From NCBI RefSeq assembly GCF_002029235.1, contig NZ_MZGV01000014.1:1-64000 (forward strand): a stretch of DNA of 64,000 nt, written 5' to 3'. The notes under the pieces were generated by a model, which saw only the letters and a list, made by a program, of their open reading frames with translations, ran no database searches and had not been told where the DNA came from. The DNA is from Clostridium oryzae (GTDB lineage: Bacteria > Bacillota > Clostridia > Clostridiales > Clostridiaceae). This document shows, piece by piece, positions 1 through 8,529 of the stretch. Position numbers and translations under genes: made by a program. How positions within the stretch are numbered: position 1 is the first letter of the stretch; the number at the start of each line of letters is the position of its first letter.

Positions 1-229
1 AATCATAGTATTATTAACTATTTTGGAATTTATCTCCGAGAATGAGGTGTCAGCAAAATTGGAGACAATATATATATACGTTATAATATTATATAAAGTT
101 GCATTAAAAATGTAACAATTTTAACATAAATATAAATAAATTACCAAAATTATTGTGTTTTGGACATGAAGGGAATGATGATAGGCAGAGTTTTTATTAG
201 ATGAGAAATATTTTAAGGGAGTGAAATTA

Positions 230-1675
230 ATGAAGTTAGTAAAATCTAAAATCGCAATTATTTTTCTTGTTTTATTTATGATAGCAGTAGTACCACTAAC
301 AGTAAAAGCTGATGAAAAAATGTATGGAGTTTTAATAAATAGAAATTCTGAATATTTCCTCATCACAGACACAAAAGAATATAAACTTGATTATAAGGGT
401 ACTGAGGATATTAGCACATTAGTTGGAGAAGTAGTAAGTTTTCCGTCTTCAGGACAAACAAACGATAGTGTAGAAACAGACAGCCTCGTTAAAGAAGAGT
501 CGTCTAAAATTTCTGTAAGTAGCTCGTATACAAACGTAAAAATAATATCCATCGATGATAAATATTATTACCAGCATGACAGCAAAAATATAGAAGTAAC
601 AAGTAAGGTGGATTTAAATGACTATGTTAATAAATACTGTGATTTTATAGTAGAGCAGACTAAGTATCAGTTTGATAATGGTACTAGAACTATAGTTATA
701 CCGGAACAGCAGATTATAAATATTAAGGAAGGAAGTCCTTACGACTATTCTTATAAATCTGTAACACTAAAAGGAAGAGTAAAAATAACAGCTAATAATA
801 GTTATGTGCAAGTTGGGGACAAGCAATATAAGGTTTTCTTTAACAGCAGTTCAATTGCAAAAAAATATAAAACTTACAATAAAAGATATGTTACTATTAC
901 AGGAAAACAAAAATATAAAAAAGATCTAAGAAATAACAGTACAACAAAATTAAATGAGGTTTACTCATCAAAATATAAACTTACATATAAAATTCATTAC
1001 AAAAGTGTAAAGGCTACAGGCTTTGTAAGTAACAACTTAAAGATAGGCAAATATACATTAGCTAAATCAGCAAGCAAGTATAAGAGTTTTATTATAAAGC
1101 TTAAAGGAAAAGTGGCTGTAACAGATAATGGAGTTAAGATTACAACTTCAAAGGTAGTAAAACCTACAAGTGTAACAAAAATAAGTACTACAAATTTAAA
1201 AGTTTTTTCTCATTTAAGCAGCCTTAGAGCAAGAAATAAAACTTTTGCCAGAGCTAAGGCACTTCATTATGGCAGTGCTCATAACTCTTGCGTGTATTTT
1301 AGTTCTCAGGCACTAAGAGAAGTTGGAGTAAGGATTCCAACATCAACCTGTGTCACGAATAAATTTGCAAGTAAATTAAGAAGGATGGGATGGAAGAAGG
1401 TAACTAACTATAAAAAATTGACTCCTGGAAGTATTTGCTTCACTAAAGATCCTTGGGGCGGCAATGGAAAGCCAACACATGCTTATATATTTATGGGTTG
1501 GGTAAAAAAAGGAAACTACACTGAAGCTTATGTATGTGACAATCAGGCTGGCGATTATAAAGGAAAAGTACTTCATATCAGAAACATATCGAAAAAATCA
1601 AAGCATAAAGGTCAATATAAGGACGCTTTTGGTTTTGCGATGGTATCTCCTAAGACTTACGGCTATTTATATTAA
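230..1675 (+). CDS. Secreted NlpC/P60- or CHAP-like cysteine peptidase candidate
   Basis: A 481-aa protein that I infer acts on the cell wall. The N-terminus is a signal peptide (basic MKLVKSK, hydrophobic core, cleavage near VKA-DE). Residues 30-330 are beta-rich with OB-like segments (for example VTLKGRVK and YVTITGKQ). The C-terminal 140 residues look like a papain-like NlpC/P60 or CHAP fold: Cys354 in NSCVYFSSQ, His417 in KPTHAYIFMGW and a polar VCDNQ further on would form the triad. An upstream in-frame GTG at 221 lies inside the AAGGGAGTG ribosome site, so ATG 230 is preferred. A strong terminator follows. The family call rests on motif spacing only; the exact Pfam family is uncertain. 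Confidence 0.72.
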   Translation: MKLVKSKIAIIFLVLFMIAVVPLTVKADEKMYGVLINRNSEYFLITDTKEYKLDYKGTEDISTLVGEVVSFPSSGQTNDSVETDSLVKEESSKISVSSSYTNVKIISIDDKYYYQHDSKNIEVTSKVDLNDYVNKYCDFIVEQTKYQFDNGTRTIVIPEQQIINIKEGSPYDYSYKSVTLKGRVKITANNSYVQVGDKQYKVFFNSSSIAKKYKTYNKRYVTITGKQKYKKDLRNNSTTKLNEVYSSKYKLTYKIHYKSVKATGFVSNNLKIGKYTLAKSASKYKSFIIKLKGKVAVTDNGVKITTSKVVKPTSVTKISTTNLKVFSHLSSLRARNKTFARAKALHYGSAHNSCVYFSSQALREVGVRIPTSTCVTNKFASKLRRMGWKKVTNYKKLTPGSICFTKDPWGGNGKPTHAYIFMGWVKKGNYTEAYVCDNQAGDYKGKVLHIRNISKKSKHKGQYKDAFGFAMVSPKTYGYLY

Positions 1676-1685
1676 TAAGAGTAAA

Positions 1686-1730
1686 GTAAAAGTAGAAATT
1701 CAGCAGAGCTGAATTTCTACTTTTACTTTT
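1686..1730 (+). terminator. Rho-independent terminator
   Basis: Perfect 19-bp inverted repeat (1686-1704 with 1708-1726), loop AGA, then TTTTT. It ends the secreted peptidase transcript. Confidence 0.92.
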
Positions 1731-1822
1731 TGCATAGAATTATTATCTTCAGGGAAAATTAAATAGAAAGTATGCAATTAAAGCATTAGCTAATAATTAA
1801 TATAATAACTTGGGGTGATAAA

Positions 1823-2068
1823 ATGAAGAGTGAAATGGTTACATTAAGAGGAATAGTAAAAGCCAACCAGACAGATATACTACATTATGAACTCAAGTCA
1901 GGAAATGAAATTTATGTTTTATTCGGTGATATTACAGACCTTAATGAATCAATAGATTGTGAAGTTGAAGTAACAGGAACAATAAGGAAAGATGAAGACA
2001 CAGCATATACACGAGGAAAGCCTTTTGATGTAAAAAGCATTAAAAGATTGGAAATGAGTAAGAGGTAA
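1823..2068 (+). CDS. Small OB-like hypothetical protein
   Basis: An 81-aa protein with no recognised family. It starts at ATG 1823 behind TTGGGGTGA. The sequence alternates hydrophobic and polar residues as in a small beta-barrel: VTLRGIVK, then GNEIYVLFGDIT, then CEVEVTGTI, then PFDVKSIKRL. This order resembles the VTLKGRVK...YKVFF...YVTITGK unit in the secreted peptidase just upstream, so the two may share an OB-type domain. It has no signal peptide, so is probably cytosolic. It is a single-gene unit between a terminator and a large hairpin. Confidence 0.7.
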   Translation: MKSEMVTLRGIVKANQTDILHYELKSGNEIYVLFGDITDLNESIDCEVEVTGTIRKDEDTAYTRGKPFDVKSIKRLEMSKR

Positions 2069-2075
2069 TTGAAAT

Positions 2076-2160
2076 GTTGTAACCTGAATCGGCTGAAAAC
2101 TGGTTAAAGGTCATTTAAATCTTTAACTAAAACAGTCGACTAGGCTGCAACTTTTATTTT
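2076..2160 (+). terminator. Long structured terminator-like hairpin
   Basis: GTTGTAACCT (2076-2085) pairs with AGGCTGCAAC (2142-2151) with one wobble and one mismatch. Inside, GTTAAAG pairs with CTTTAAC. A TTTTATTTTT tract follows, as expected for a terminator of the small upstream gene. Confidence 0.65.
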
Positions 2161-2209
2161 TATAATCAGAAAAAGTTTTGAATCAGAGCGTTTATTAAAC
2201 TAATAAGAA

Positions 2210-2545
2210 TTATACGGATTTATCAATGCTTGTACCTCTTAGAGTGTCTACAGCCATTTTAGTATTCATAGTAGTCTTTGATGAATCACCACCTGTAGCT
2301 GCGGCAGTAGTTTCATATCTATTTGAAATTTTTTGTGCACTTCTGGTACTCTTAGCTTTTAACTGCTGAATTTTAGCTTCTATCTGAGATATTTTCGCTT
2401 GAATTGTACTTTTGCTGCTGCCGCTATTTTGTCCAGCTTGCTGAAGTTCTCCTTCCAAAGTAGCTTTTTGGCTTTCTAGTTGTGATATTTCATTGTTGCC
2501 TACAGAATAACCTGAAGCTGATGATGAAATAGAAGAAATATCCAT
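2210..2545 (-). CDS. FlxA-like family protein
   Basis: A 111-aa protein with a Ser/Gly-rich N-terminus, a central heptad-rich coiled coil (about residues 20-70, ISQLESQKATLEGELQQ, then ISQIEAKIQQLKAK), a Ser/Thr linker and the tail KMAVDTLRGTSIDKSV. It matches the FlxA-like family in length and coiled-coil pattern; the founding member is a flagellar-regulon gene of unknown function in E. coli. Its start follows AAAGGAACG. A paralogue at 21850-22176 keeps almost the same tail with a divergent body. Role unknown; no secretion signal is seen. Confidence 0.7.
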   Translation of the reverse strand: MDISSISSSASGYSVGNNEISQLESQKATLEGELQQAGQNSGSSKSTIQAKISQIEAKIQQLKAKSTRSAQKISNRYETTAAATGGDSSKTTMNTKMAVDTLRGTSIDKSV

Positions 2546-2881
2546 AATATCACGTTCCTTTCTTAAAAATATAGATAAATATTTTATTAAGCACCAGTAG
2601 CTAGGAAATACCGGAATTTAATGATACTGAATAGATTTATAGGTATAATTAATATTGCTTAACAAAATATTTATCATGTAAACTTTCTGATGCGTATAAA
2701 AAGCTTACAATATATTTATCGAATGGAATAACTACAATTCTGTGGCAGTATTGAGGCAAAGACCTTGAATTAACAACTGCTTAAAAATTTTCAAGTATTG
2801 ATTTTAATGCAATATAAGATATTGAGGCATTGGAATCGTTGACAAAACATATTACCGATGATAATATATAACTTATAAATC
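2546..2881. other. Intergenic region, no gene recognised
   Basis: A-T-rich spacer between divergent genes (FlxA-like on minus, LacI on plus). It must contain both promoters, but I see no convincing -35/-10 pair and no ORF above about 30 codons with a ribosome site. Confidence 0.5.
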
Positions 2882-2895
2882 AGAATACGTATTCT
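2882..2895. promoter_or_regulatory. LacI-type operator, autoregulatory candidate
   Basis: Perfect 14-bp palindrome AGAATACGTATTCT with the central CG typical of LacI-family operators. It lies 22 bp before the start of the first LacI gene. The core GAATACG-ATTC recurs upstream of the GH32 gene, which suggests one regulator controls both. Confidence 0.7.
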
Positions 2896-2916
2896 TGAAT
2901 AGAGGATGATGTTAAA

Positions 2917-3909
2917 TTGGTCACAATGAAAGATATTGCCAAAATGGCAGGAGTATCACAAGCTACAGTTTCTAGAGTAATAAGCGGTAATACTTCTGTG
3001 AATCCTGAAATAAAAGCAAGGGTAATGCAATGGATTCGTAAGCTAGATTATCAGCCTAACATTATTGCTCAAAGCCTAGTTGGAAATAGAACTTTACTTA
3101 TTGGGGTTATAATTACAGATATTTCGAATCCCTTCTTCTCAGATGTAATTAAAGCAGTTGAAAATGAGACGTCAAATTATGGCTATAGTATTATATTGTT
3201 CAATACAGATGGGGATACAGAAAAAGAGAAGAAATATATAAATATACTGAAAAGCTATAAAGTAGATGGTATATTAATAGTTCCAAGCAACGCAAAGGAT
3301 AAACATTTTAAGAGTCTAGCAAACAGCAGTACGCCTATAGTTGTTATTACTCAGGATGTTGACGGCTTTAGCTGCGTATCAATGTCTCATATTTCTGGGG
3401 GTAAAAAAGTAGCAAGACACTTTATAGATATGGGGTATTCAAAATTTACTTTTATAGGTTATGAAGGTGATGATAAAGAAATAGGCTTTAAAGAAGAAAT
3501 AAAGAATTCAGGTTTTGATATAGATAATGATTATGTTTTAATCAATAAAGAAAAAAAGCATATTTCAGACGGGTTAAAAGAACTTTTGCTTGGAAGCTTC
3601 AGTGATAGGGGTATTGGTATTTTTGCACACAATGATATCGAAGCTTTAATGGTACTTCATATTTTAAAGGACTTGAAAGTAAAGATACCTGACAAAGCGG
3701 CATTAGTAGGATTTGATAATATATATATATCAAAAGAAGTAAGTCCAAGCATAAGCAGTGTAGCCCAGCTTATAGATGAGATTGGAACAAGAGCTGTTGA
3801 AATTTTAATGGATAAAATAAATGAGGTGGATGAGGAAAAGGAGCGGCATATAGTTTTAGAACCAAGACTGGTTATTAGGGAGTCTAGTTTAAAGTCGATA
3901 GAGTATTAG
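2917..3909 (+). CDS. LacI-family transcriptional regulator
   Basis: A 330-aa protein with an N-terminal LacI HTH (MKDIAKMAGVSQATVSRVIS, then hinge helix region PNIIAQSLVG) and a periplasmic-binding-protein-like effector domain (GVIITDISNPFFSDVIKAVE, VDGILIVPS, LVGFDN, IGTRAVEILMDKI). TTG 2917 is preferred over ATG 2926 because AGAGGA (2901-2906) is well spaced from it. The gene lies directly upstream of the GH32-GH172-fructokinase genes, and matching palindromes precede both. It is therefore inferred to be the local repressor, probably relieved by a fructoside or phosphorylated sugar. Confidence 0.9.
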   Translation: MVTMKDIAKMAGVSQATVSRVISGNTSVNPEIKARVMQWIRKLDYQPNIIAQSLVGNRTLLIGVIITDISNPFFSDVIKAVENETSNYGYSIILFNTDGDTEKEKKYINILKSYKVDGILIVPSNAKDKHFKSLANSSTPIVVITQDVDGFSCVSMSHISGGKKVARHFIDMGYSKFTFIGYEGDDKEIGFKEEIKNSGFDIDNDYVLINKEKKHISDGLKELLLGSFSDRGIGIFAHNDIEALMVLHILKDLKVKIPDKAALVGFDNIYISKEVSPSISSVAQLIDEIGTRAVEILMDKINEVDEEKERHIVLEPRLVIRESSLKSIEY

Positions 3910-3942
3910 CTTACTGTAAAATGAATTTTTATAGAAGTTGTA

Positions 3943-3972
3943 TTTGTGAATACGAATTCTAGTATTCACAAA
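3943..3972. promoter_or_regulatory. Operator upstream of the GH32 operon
   Basis: Perfect 11-bp inverted repeat TTTGTGAATAC (3943-3953) / GTATTCACAAA (3962-3972) around GAATTCTA. It embeds GAATACGAATTC (3948-3959), one base different from the core of the palindrome before the LacI gene. A TATAAT -10 candidate sits at 3984-3989, so a bound repressor would overlap the promoter. TTGTAATCGTTGTGA (4004-4018) is a weak CcpA cre-like match. Confidence 0.68.
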
Positions 3973-4099
3973 CCATACTCGTGTATAATTTACTGCTGTT
4001 TTCTTGTAATCGTTGTGATAAGTAAACTAGCAGAATATGCTTCAGAAGAAGAAAACTAAATTTAGTTTATGGAAGATAATTACTAAGAGGAGGATTATA

Positions 4100-5590
4100 A
4101 TGGATAAACTTTCAAAAGCACGAGAATACATAAAAGAAAATAAAAATAAAATAAACCAGGAGTATAGACTGAAGTATCATTTCATGTCAGAAATAGGATG
4201 GATAAATGATCCAAATGGATTTTCATATTATAACGGAGAATATCATCTTTTTTATCAGTACTACCCCTATGGAAGCTATTGGGGATCTATGCACTGGGGA
4301 CATGCTAAGAGTAAGGATTTGATAAAATGGGATTACTTGCCTGTGGCTTTAGCACCAGACATGAATTATGATGCCGATGGCTGTTTTTCAGGCACAGCCA
4401 TTGAAATCGACGGAAAGTTATATTTGATGTATACAGGAAATATTAGTCCTAATCCTGATAAACCCGAAAATATAAGGCAGCTTCAAAATATAGCTGTATC
4501 TGATGATGGTATAGAATTTACTAAGTTTATAAATAATCCTGTGATAGATACAAAGGATTTGCCATCAAATGCATTACCGCAGGATTTTAGGGATCCTAAA
4601 GTTTTAAGAAAAGGCGATAGTTTTTATGCCATAATTGCTTCAAGAAATACAGATGGCAGCGGTCAATTGCTAGTATATAAGTCAAATAATTTATCTGATT
4701 GGACCTATTTGGGGGTACTCCTAAAAAGTGAAAACAAACTCGGCGAAATGTGGGAGTGTCCTGATTTGTTTAAGATTGGAGATACGGATGTAGTAATTAT
4801 TTCTCCGCAATATATTAAAAGGCAGGGAGACAAATATTGCAATACACATTCCTGTGTATATATTCTTGGAAAAGGCGATATAGAAACCTGCAATTATACA
4901 ACTTCAGCTATTGATGAAATAGATGGAGGATTTGATTTTTATGCTCCGCAAACGCTGCAAGATGATAATGGTAGGCAAATTATGATTGCGTGGATTCAAA
5001 TGTGGGAGAGAAGAATACCTACTAACGAGGAAAATCATGGATGGGCAGGTGCCATGACACTTCCAAGAGAATTGAGAGTAATCAATAATAAGTTATATCA
5101 AATTCCAGTAGAAGAGATTAAAAAGTACAGAACAAATTTAGTAAAATATAGTGATATATCTTTTGAAAACTCACTTAGCCTAAAGGAAATTGAAGGCCAA
5201 AATATTGAATTAGACATGAAAATAGATTTTTTGGAAGCAAATATCTTTGGACTTAAAATACTAAAGGGTGAGCAGCAAGAAACTATTATGTATTATGACA
5301 AAGAAAAAGCTAAATTTGTATTTGATCGCTCTAAAAGTGGGGTAGACATATCTGATAGTAAAGCTGATGAGGATATAAAATATGTAAGAAAAGTAGGTAT
5401 AAATCTGATAGAGAATAAACTAAAACTTAGAATTTTTGTTGACAGAATTTCAGTAGAAATATTTATTCAAGACGGCGAGAAGGTTATTACATCGACAGTA
5501 TATCCTAAGTCGGCTTCAAGGAATATAGAATTTTTCAGTGACGGAGAAGTATTAATTAATGAACTTAACAAATGGAAAATAGTATTATAA
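4100..5590 (+). CDS. Cytosolic GH32 beta-fructosidase / sucrose(-6-phosphate) hydrolase
   Basis: A 496-aa glycoside hydrolase family 32 enzyme that releases fructose from beta-fructosides (sucrose, its 6-phosphate, or short fructans). The five-bladed propeller carries the three catalytic signatures: WINDPNGF with nucleophile Asp37, FRDPKV with transition-state stabiliser Asp165, and MWECPDLF with acid/base Glu219. The C-terminal 140 residues are the GH32 beta-sandwich. There is no signal peptide, so it acts inside the cell. ATG 4100 is preferred over ATG 4037 because AGAGGAGG lies at 4086-4093. It is first gene of an operon with GH172 and fructokinase. As uptake here is by an ABC transporter, the substrate is more likely non-phosphorylated, but this is inference. 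Confidence 0.92.
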   Translation: MDKLSKAREYIKENKNKINQEYRLKYHFMSEIGWINDPNGFSYYNGEYHLFYQYYPYGSYWGSMHWGHAKSKDLIKWDYLPVALAPDMNYDADGCFSGTAIEIDGKLYLMYTGNISPNPDKPENIRQLQNIAVSDDGIEFTKFINNPVIDTKDLPSNALPQDFRDPKVLRKGDSFYAIIASRNTDGSGQLLVYKSNNLSDWTYLGVLLKSENKLGEMWECPDLFKIGDTDVVIISPQYIKRQGDKYCNTHSCVYILGKGDIETCNYTTSAIDEIDGGFDFYAPQTLQDDNGRQIMIAWIQMWERRIPTNEENHGWAGAMTLPRELRVINNKLYQIPVEEIKKYRTNLVKYSDISFENSLSLKEIEGQNIELDMKIDFLEANIFGLKILKGEQQETIMYYDKEKAKFVFDRSKSGVDISDSKADEDIKYVRKVGINLIENKLKLRIFVDRISVEIFIQDGEKVITSTVYPKSASRNIEFFSDGEVLINELNKWKIVL

Positions 5591-5635
5591 AAATACTTTT
5601 ATAAATATGTGGAGTGAGAGAGGAGACATATCATT

Positions 5636-7243
5636 ATGGATAACAAGTATGTATTAAGTTATGAACAATTAATAAAAAGATTATATGATTTGGAGGCACT
5701 AGCAGTTCCGCCTGTGGATGGGGAGACATCTGGTAATTTTTCAAGCTATGATCGTTCTTCAGTATATAATGAAGAAACAGATATGTATGAAAATTGGGGA
5801 GCAAATGACGACGGAAGCGGCTATATAAGAAAAGAAGGCACAAGCATAGTAGCTTTTGAAGCTGACGGCCCTGGCGTTATTTGGCGTGTATGGTCAGCTT
5901 ATCCAGATCAAGGACACATAAAAATATATATAGATGAGGAACTTGTTCTAGATCAGCTTTTTAAGGATTATTTTGAAAAATTTAACGGAGAAGGATGTCC
6001 TATAAATTTTCCTAATCTTACGCCAATATTATCGAGAGGAAGAAATTCGTATATTCCAATAGCATTTCAAAAAAACTGTAAAATACTTTTAGAAGAAGGA
6101 TGGGGAAATTATTATCATATAACTTATTCAAAATTTCCTGAGGATACTGTGCTTCCGTCTTATAACGGAAGATTTGATAATAATACTACTATAGCTTTAG
6201 CTGAAGCAGATAGAATTTTACAGCAGCGAGGAAGATATCCGTATCAGAAAAAACAAGGTGACTGTACTGTAAATGGTGTATATAATGTTAAAGCTGGCAG
6301 CAAAACGGTCATTTGCGATAAAAAAGGAAGCGGAGCAATTGCTTCTATAAAGGTAAAACCTAATTTTGAAAAAGGAATAGATATTGCTAAAGTCCTTAGA
6401 GATCTTACAATATCTATAAAATGGGATAATGATGCTAAACCAGCAGTGTGGGCGCCATTGGGAGATTTCTTTGGAAGCGCTCCTGGAATTAATCCATATC
6501 GTTCTCTTCCTATTGGAATGTCAGAGGAATTATTTTACTGTTATTGGTATATGCCTTTTGGAGAAGGGGTATTACTAGAAATACAGAACGAAGGAGATAA
6601 GGATGTAAACTTGCCAATAGAGATAGTGTTTCAGGCTCTTGACAAGCCAGCAGATAGTTTAATGCGTTTTCATGCAAAATGGCATAAAAATGATTTCCTT
6701 TATCTTGATAAAAAAAGATATGCTGAAGGCGGAGATAAATGGCCAGATTGGCCTCTGCTGCTTACAAAAGGCAAGGGACGTTTTTGTGGTGTACATCTTC
6801 ACGTGTTAAATACATGGGAAAAACCTGCAGAAAAACCAGAGTCCTGGTGGTATGGACGTTGGGATAGAAAAACCATAGATTGGTGGTGGGGTGAAGGAGA
6901 CGAAAAGTTTTTTGTAGATGGTGAAAAGTTTCCTTCAACCTTCGGTACAGGAAGCGAAGATTATATAGGATATGCTTGGGCTGCTGAACCTCCTTTTTCA
7001 ATGTTTGATAGCGCTTTTGCCTGTCAACCATTTACACCAATTGACGGAAATGGGCATACATCAGTAAGCAGGTTTCATATTTGTGACAATATACCTTTTA
7101 ACTCATCTTTTGAAGGCTTTATTGAAAAATATAAAGATGATGTTTGGGAGAAAACGAATAGATGCTTGTATGCTGCGACCTGTTATTGGTATCAAATGCC
7201 TGGAGAAGAAGACTTATATGATAAGACAGAAACTAATATGTAG
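5636..7243 (+). CDS. GH172 (former DUF2961) family alpha-fructoside-active enzyme
   Basis: A 535-aa protein of the DUF2961 family, reclassified as GH172, whose founding enzyme is a difructose dianhydride I synthase/hydrolase; other members cleave alpha-D-arabinofuranosides. Diagnostic segments are the early GPGVIWRVWSAYPDQGHIKI strand pair, the YCYWYMPFGEG core region and the late FGTGSEDYIGYAW motif. There is no signal peptide, so it is cytosolic. It starts 46 bp after the GH32 gene behind AGAGGAG, and the fructokinase follows. In this setting an alpha-linked fructose substrate such as a difructose anhydride, or another unusual fructoside, is the best guess. Family call is firm; substrate is inference. 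Confidence 0.86.
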   Translation: MDNKYVLSYEQLIKRLYDLEALAVPPVDGETSGNFSSYDRSSVYNEETDMYENWGANDDGSGYIRKEGTSIVAFEADGPGVIWRVWSAYPDQGHIKIYIDEELVLDQLFKDYFEKFNGEGCPINFPNLTPILSRGRNSYIPIAFQKNCKILLEEGWGNYYHITYSKFPEDTVLPSYNGRFDNNTTIALAEADRILQQRGRYPYQKKQGDCTVNGVYNVKAGSKTVICDKKGSGAIASIKVKPNFEKGIDIAKVLRDLTISIKWDNDAKPAVWAPLGDFFGSAPGINPYRSLPIGMSEELFYCYWYMPFGEGVLLEIQNEGDKDVNLPIEIVFQALDKPADSLMRFHAKWHKNDFLYLDKKRYAEGGDKWPDWPLLLTKGKGRFCGVHLHVLNTWEKPAEKPESWWYGRWDRKTIDWWWGEGDEKFFVDGEKFPSTFGTGSEDYIGYAWAAEPPFSMFDSAFACQPFTPIDGNGHTSVSRFHICDNIPFNSSFEGFIEKYKDDVWEKTNRCLYAATCYWYQMPGEEDLYDKTETNM

Positions 7244-7299
7244 CATAGAACTTTTAACGATAAAATAGATTTATGTTTAATAGGAGGATAGTAACCGAT

Positions 7300-8271
7300 A
7301 TGATTAGCGATAGGAAAATAGATGTGGCGGCACTAGGAGAATTACTTATAGATTTTACAGTGAATGGCATAACCGAACAGGGAAATAAATTGTTTGAAGC
7401 AAATCCTGGGGGAGCTCCTTGCAATGTTTTATCCATGCTTCACAATCTAGGAAAGAAAACTTCTTTTATAGGAAAAGTGGGAAATGATCAATTTGGTTTT
7501 TTACTTAAGAAGACTCTCGAAGATATAGGCATAGGAACGGAAAACTTAATTATTGATAATGAAATAAATACAACTTTAGCTTTTGTTCACACCGCTCCTG
7601 ATGGAGATAGAAGCTTTTCGTTCTATAGAAAACCTGGTGCAGATATGATGCTTAACGAATCTGAAGTCAATGAAGAAGCGTTAAAGCAAGCAAAAATATT
7701 TCATTTTGGTTCATTATCCATGACAGATGACGGAGTAAGGAAAGCTACCGAAAAGGCTGTTAAAATTGCCAAAGATAATAAGTTATTGATATCATTTGAT
7801 CCAAATTTACGTCCACCGCTTTGGAAATCATTAGATGAAGCAAAGGAAAGAATATTATACGGAGTGAGCCAGTGTGATATCTTAAAAATTGCTGATGAGG
7901 AGTTAGAATTTATTACAGGCTGTAAGGATATAGAGCAGGGAGTAGATTTTATTAAAAAGAATTATAACGTCCAATTAATATTAGTTACAAGAGGCAAATT
8001 AGGAAGTAAGGCCTTTTATAGAAATATAGCTGTTGAAAGAGAAGCCTTCATACAAAAGAAAACTATAGAAACAACTGGAGCTGGAGATACTTTTTGCGGG
8101 TGCATTTTGAACTATGTATTAGAACACGGTATAACAGATTTAAATGAAACCAAACTTACAGAAATGCTTACGTTTGCCAATGCGGCATCTTCAATTATAA
8201 CAACGAGAAGAGGAGCAATAAGATCTATGCCGTCTAAAGACGAAATAATAAAATTGATATCGGATTATTAA
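7300..8271 (+). CDS. Fructokinase, PfkB family (first copy)
   Basis: A 323-aa ribokinase/PfkB-family kinase that should phosphorylate fructose released by the two upstream hydrolases, feeding fructose-6-phosphate to glycolysis. The N-terminal substrate-binding lid has GELLIDF and NPGGAPCNV (the GG signature). The C-terminal ATP/anion-hole signature TTGAGDTFCG contains catalytic Asp263. ATG 7300 is preferred over ATG 7273 because AGGAGG (7282-7287) lies between the two. The operon ends at a strong hairpin. A second fructokinase is encoded at 13397-14356. Confidence 0.92.
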   Translation: MISDRKIDVAALGELLIDFTVNGITEQGNKLFEANPGGAPCNVLSMLHNLGKKTSFIGKVGNDQFGFLLKKTLEDIGIGTENLIIDNEINTTLAFVHTAPDGDRSFSFYRKPGADMMLNESEVNEEALKQAKIFHFGSLSMTDDGVRKATEKAVKIAKDNKLLISFDPNLRPPLWKSLDEAKERILYGVSQCDILKIADEELEFITGCKDIEQGVDFIKKNYNVQLILVTRGKLGSKAFYRNIAVEREAFIQKKTIETTGAGDTFCGCILNYVLEHGITDLNETKLTEMLTFANAASSIITTRRGAIRSMPSKDEIIKLISDY

Positions 8272-8274
8272 CCC

Positions 8275-8317
8275 AAAGGCAGTGAATCAAAAAGTTAACG
8301 ATGATTCGCTGCCTTTT
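8275..8317 (+). terminator. Rho-independent terminator
   Basis: AAAGGCAGTGAATCA (8275-8289) pairs with TGATTCGCTGCCTTTT (8302-8317) with one mismatch. It separates the GH32-GH172-kinase operon from the ABC-transporter operon. Confidence 0.88.
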
Positions 8318-8349
8318 GTGTATAAACTAACATGAATTATATTTCACAT

Positions 8350-8365
8350 ATTAAACGATTGATAT
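8350..8365. repeat. Extra half-operator upstream of the ABC operon
   Basis: ATTAAACGATTGATAT differs by one base from the left arm of the promoter palindrome 75 bp downstream. Upstream spacing suits repressor looping or cooperative binding. ATGTAAACGTAATAA (8381-8395) between them resembles a CcpA cre with one mismatch. Confidence 0.5.
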
Positions 8366-8425
8366 TGTGCAAGTATACATATGTAAACGTAATAAAAAGA
8401 TAAAAAATTATAATTTTTTATATGT

Positions 8426-8462
8426 TAAACGATTGACATTAAGTATGTCAATCGTTTATAAT
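8426..8462 (+). promoter_or_regulatory. Consensus promoter embedded in a 14-bp palindromic operator
   Basis: Perfect arms TAAACGATTGACAT (8426-8439) and ATGTCAATCGTTTA (8445-8458) flank TAAGT. The left arm contains -35 TTGACA (8433-8438) and the right arm runs into -10 TATAAT (8457-8462), with an 18-bp spacer. A regulator on this dyad would block both boxes. Candidate ligand: the second LacI regulator at 15948-16919. A further imperfect dyad, AACGTAAATGTT / AACATTCGTT (8471-8495), lies in the leader. Confidence 0.85.
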
Positions 8463-8529
8463 GATATTGTAACGTAAATGTTTTCAACATTCGTTGAAGA
8501 GAATAAATATATTAAATGGAGGGGAAATT

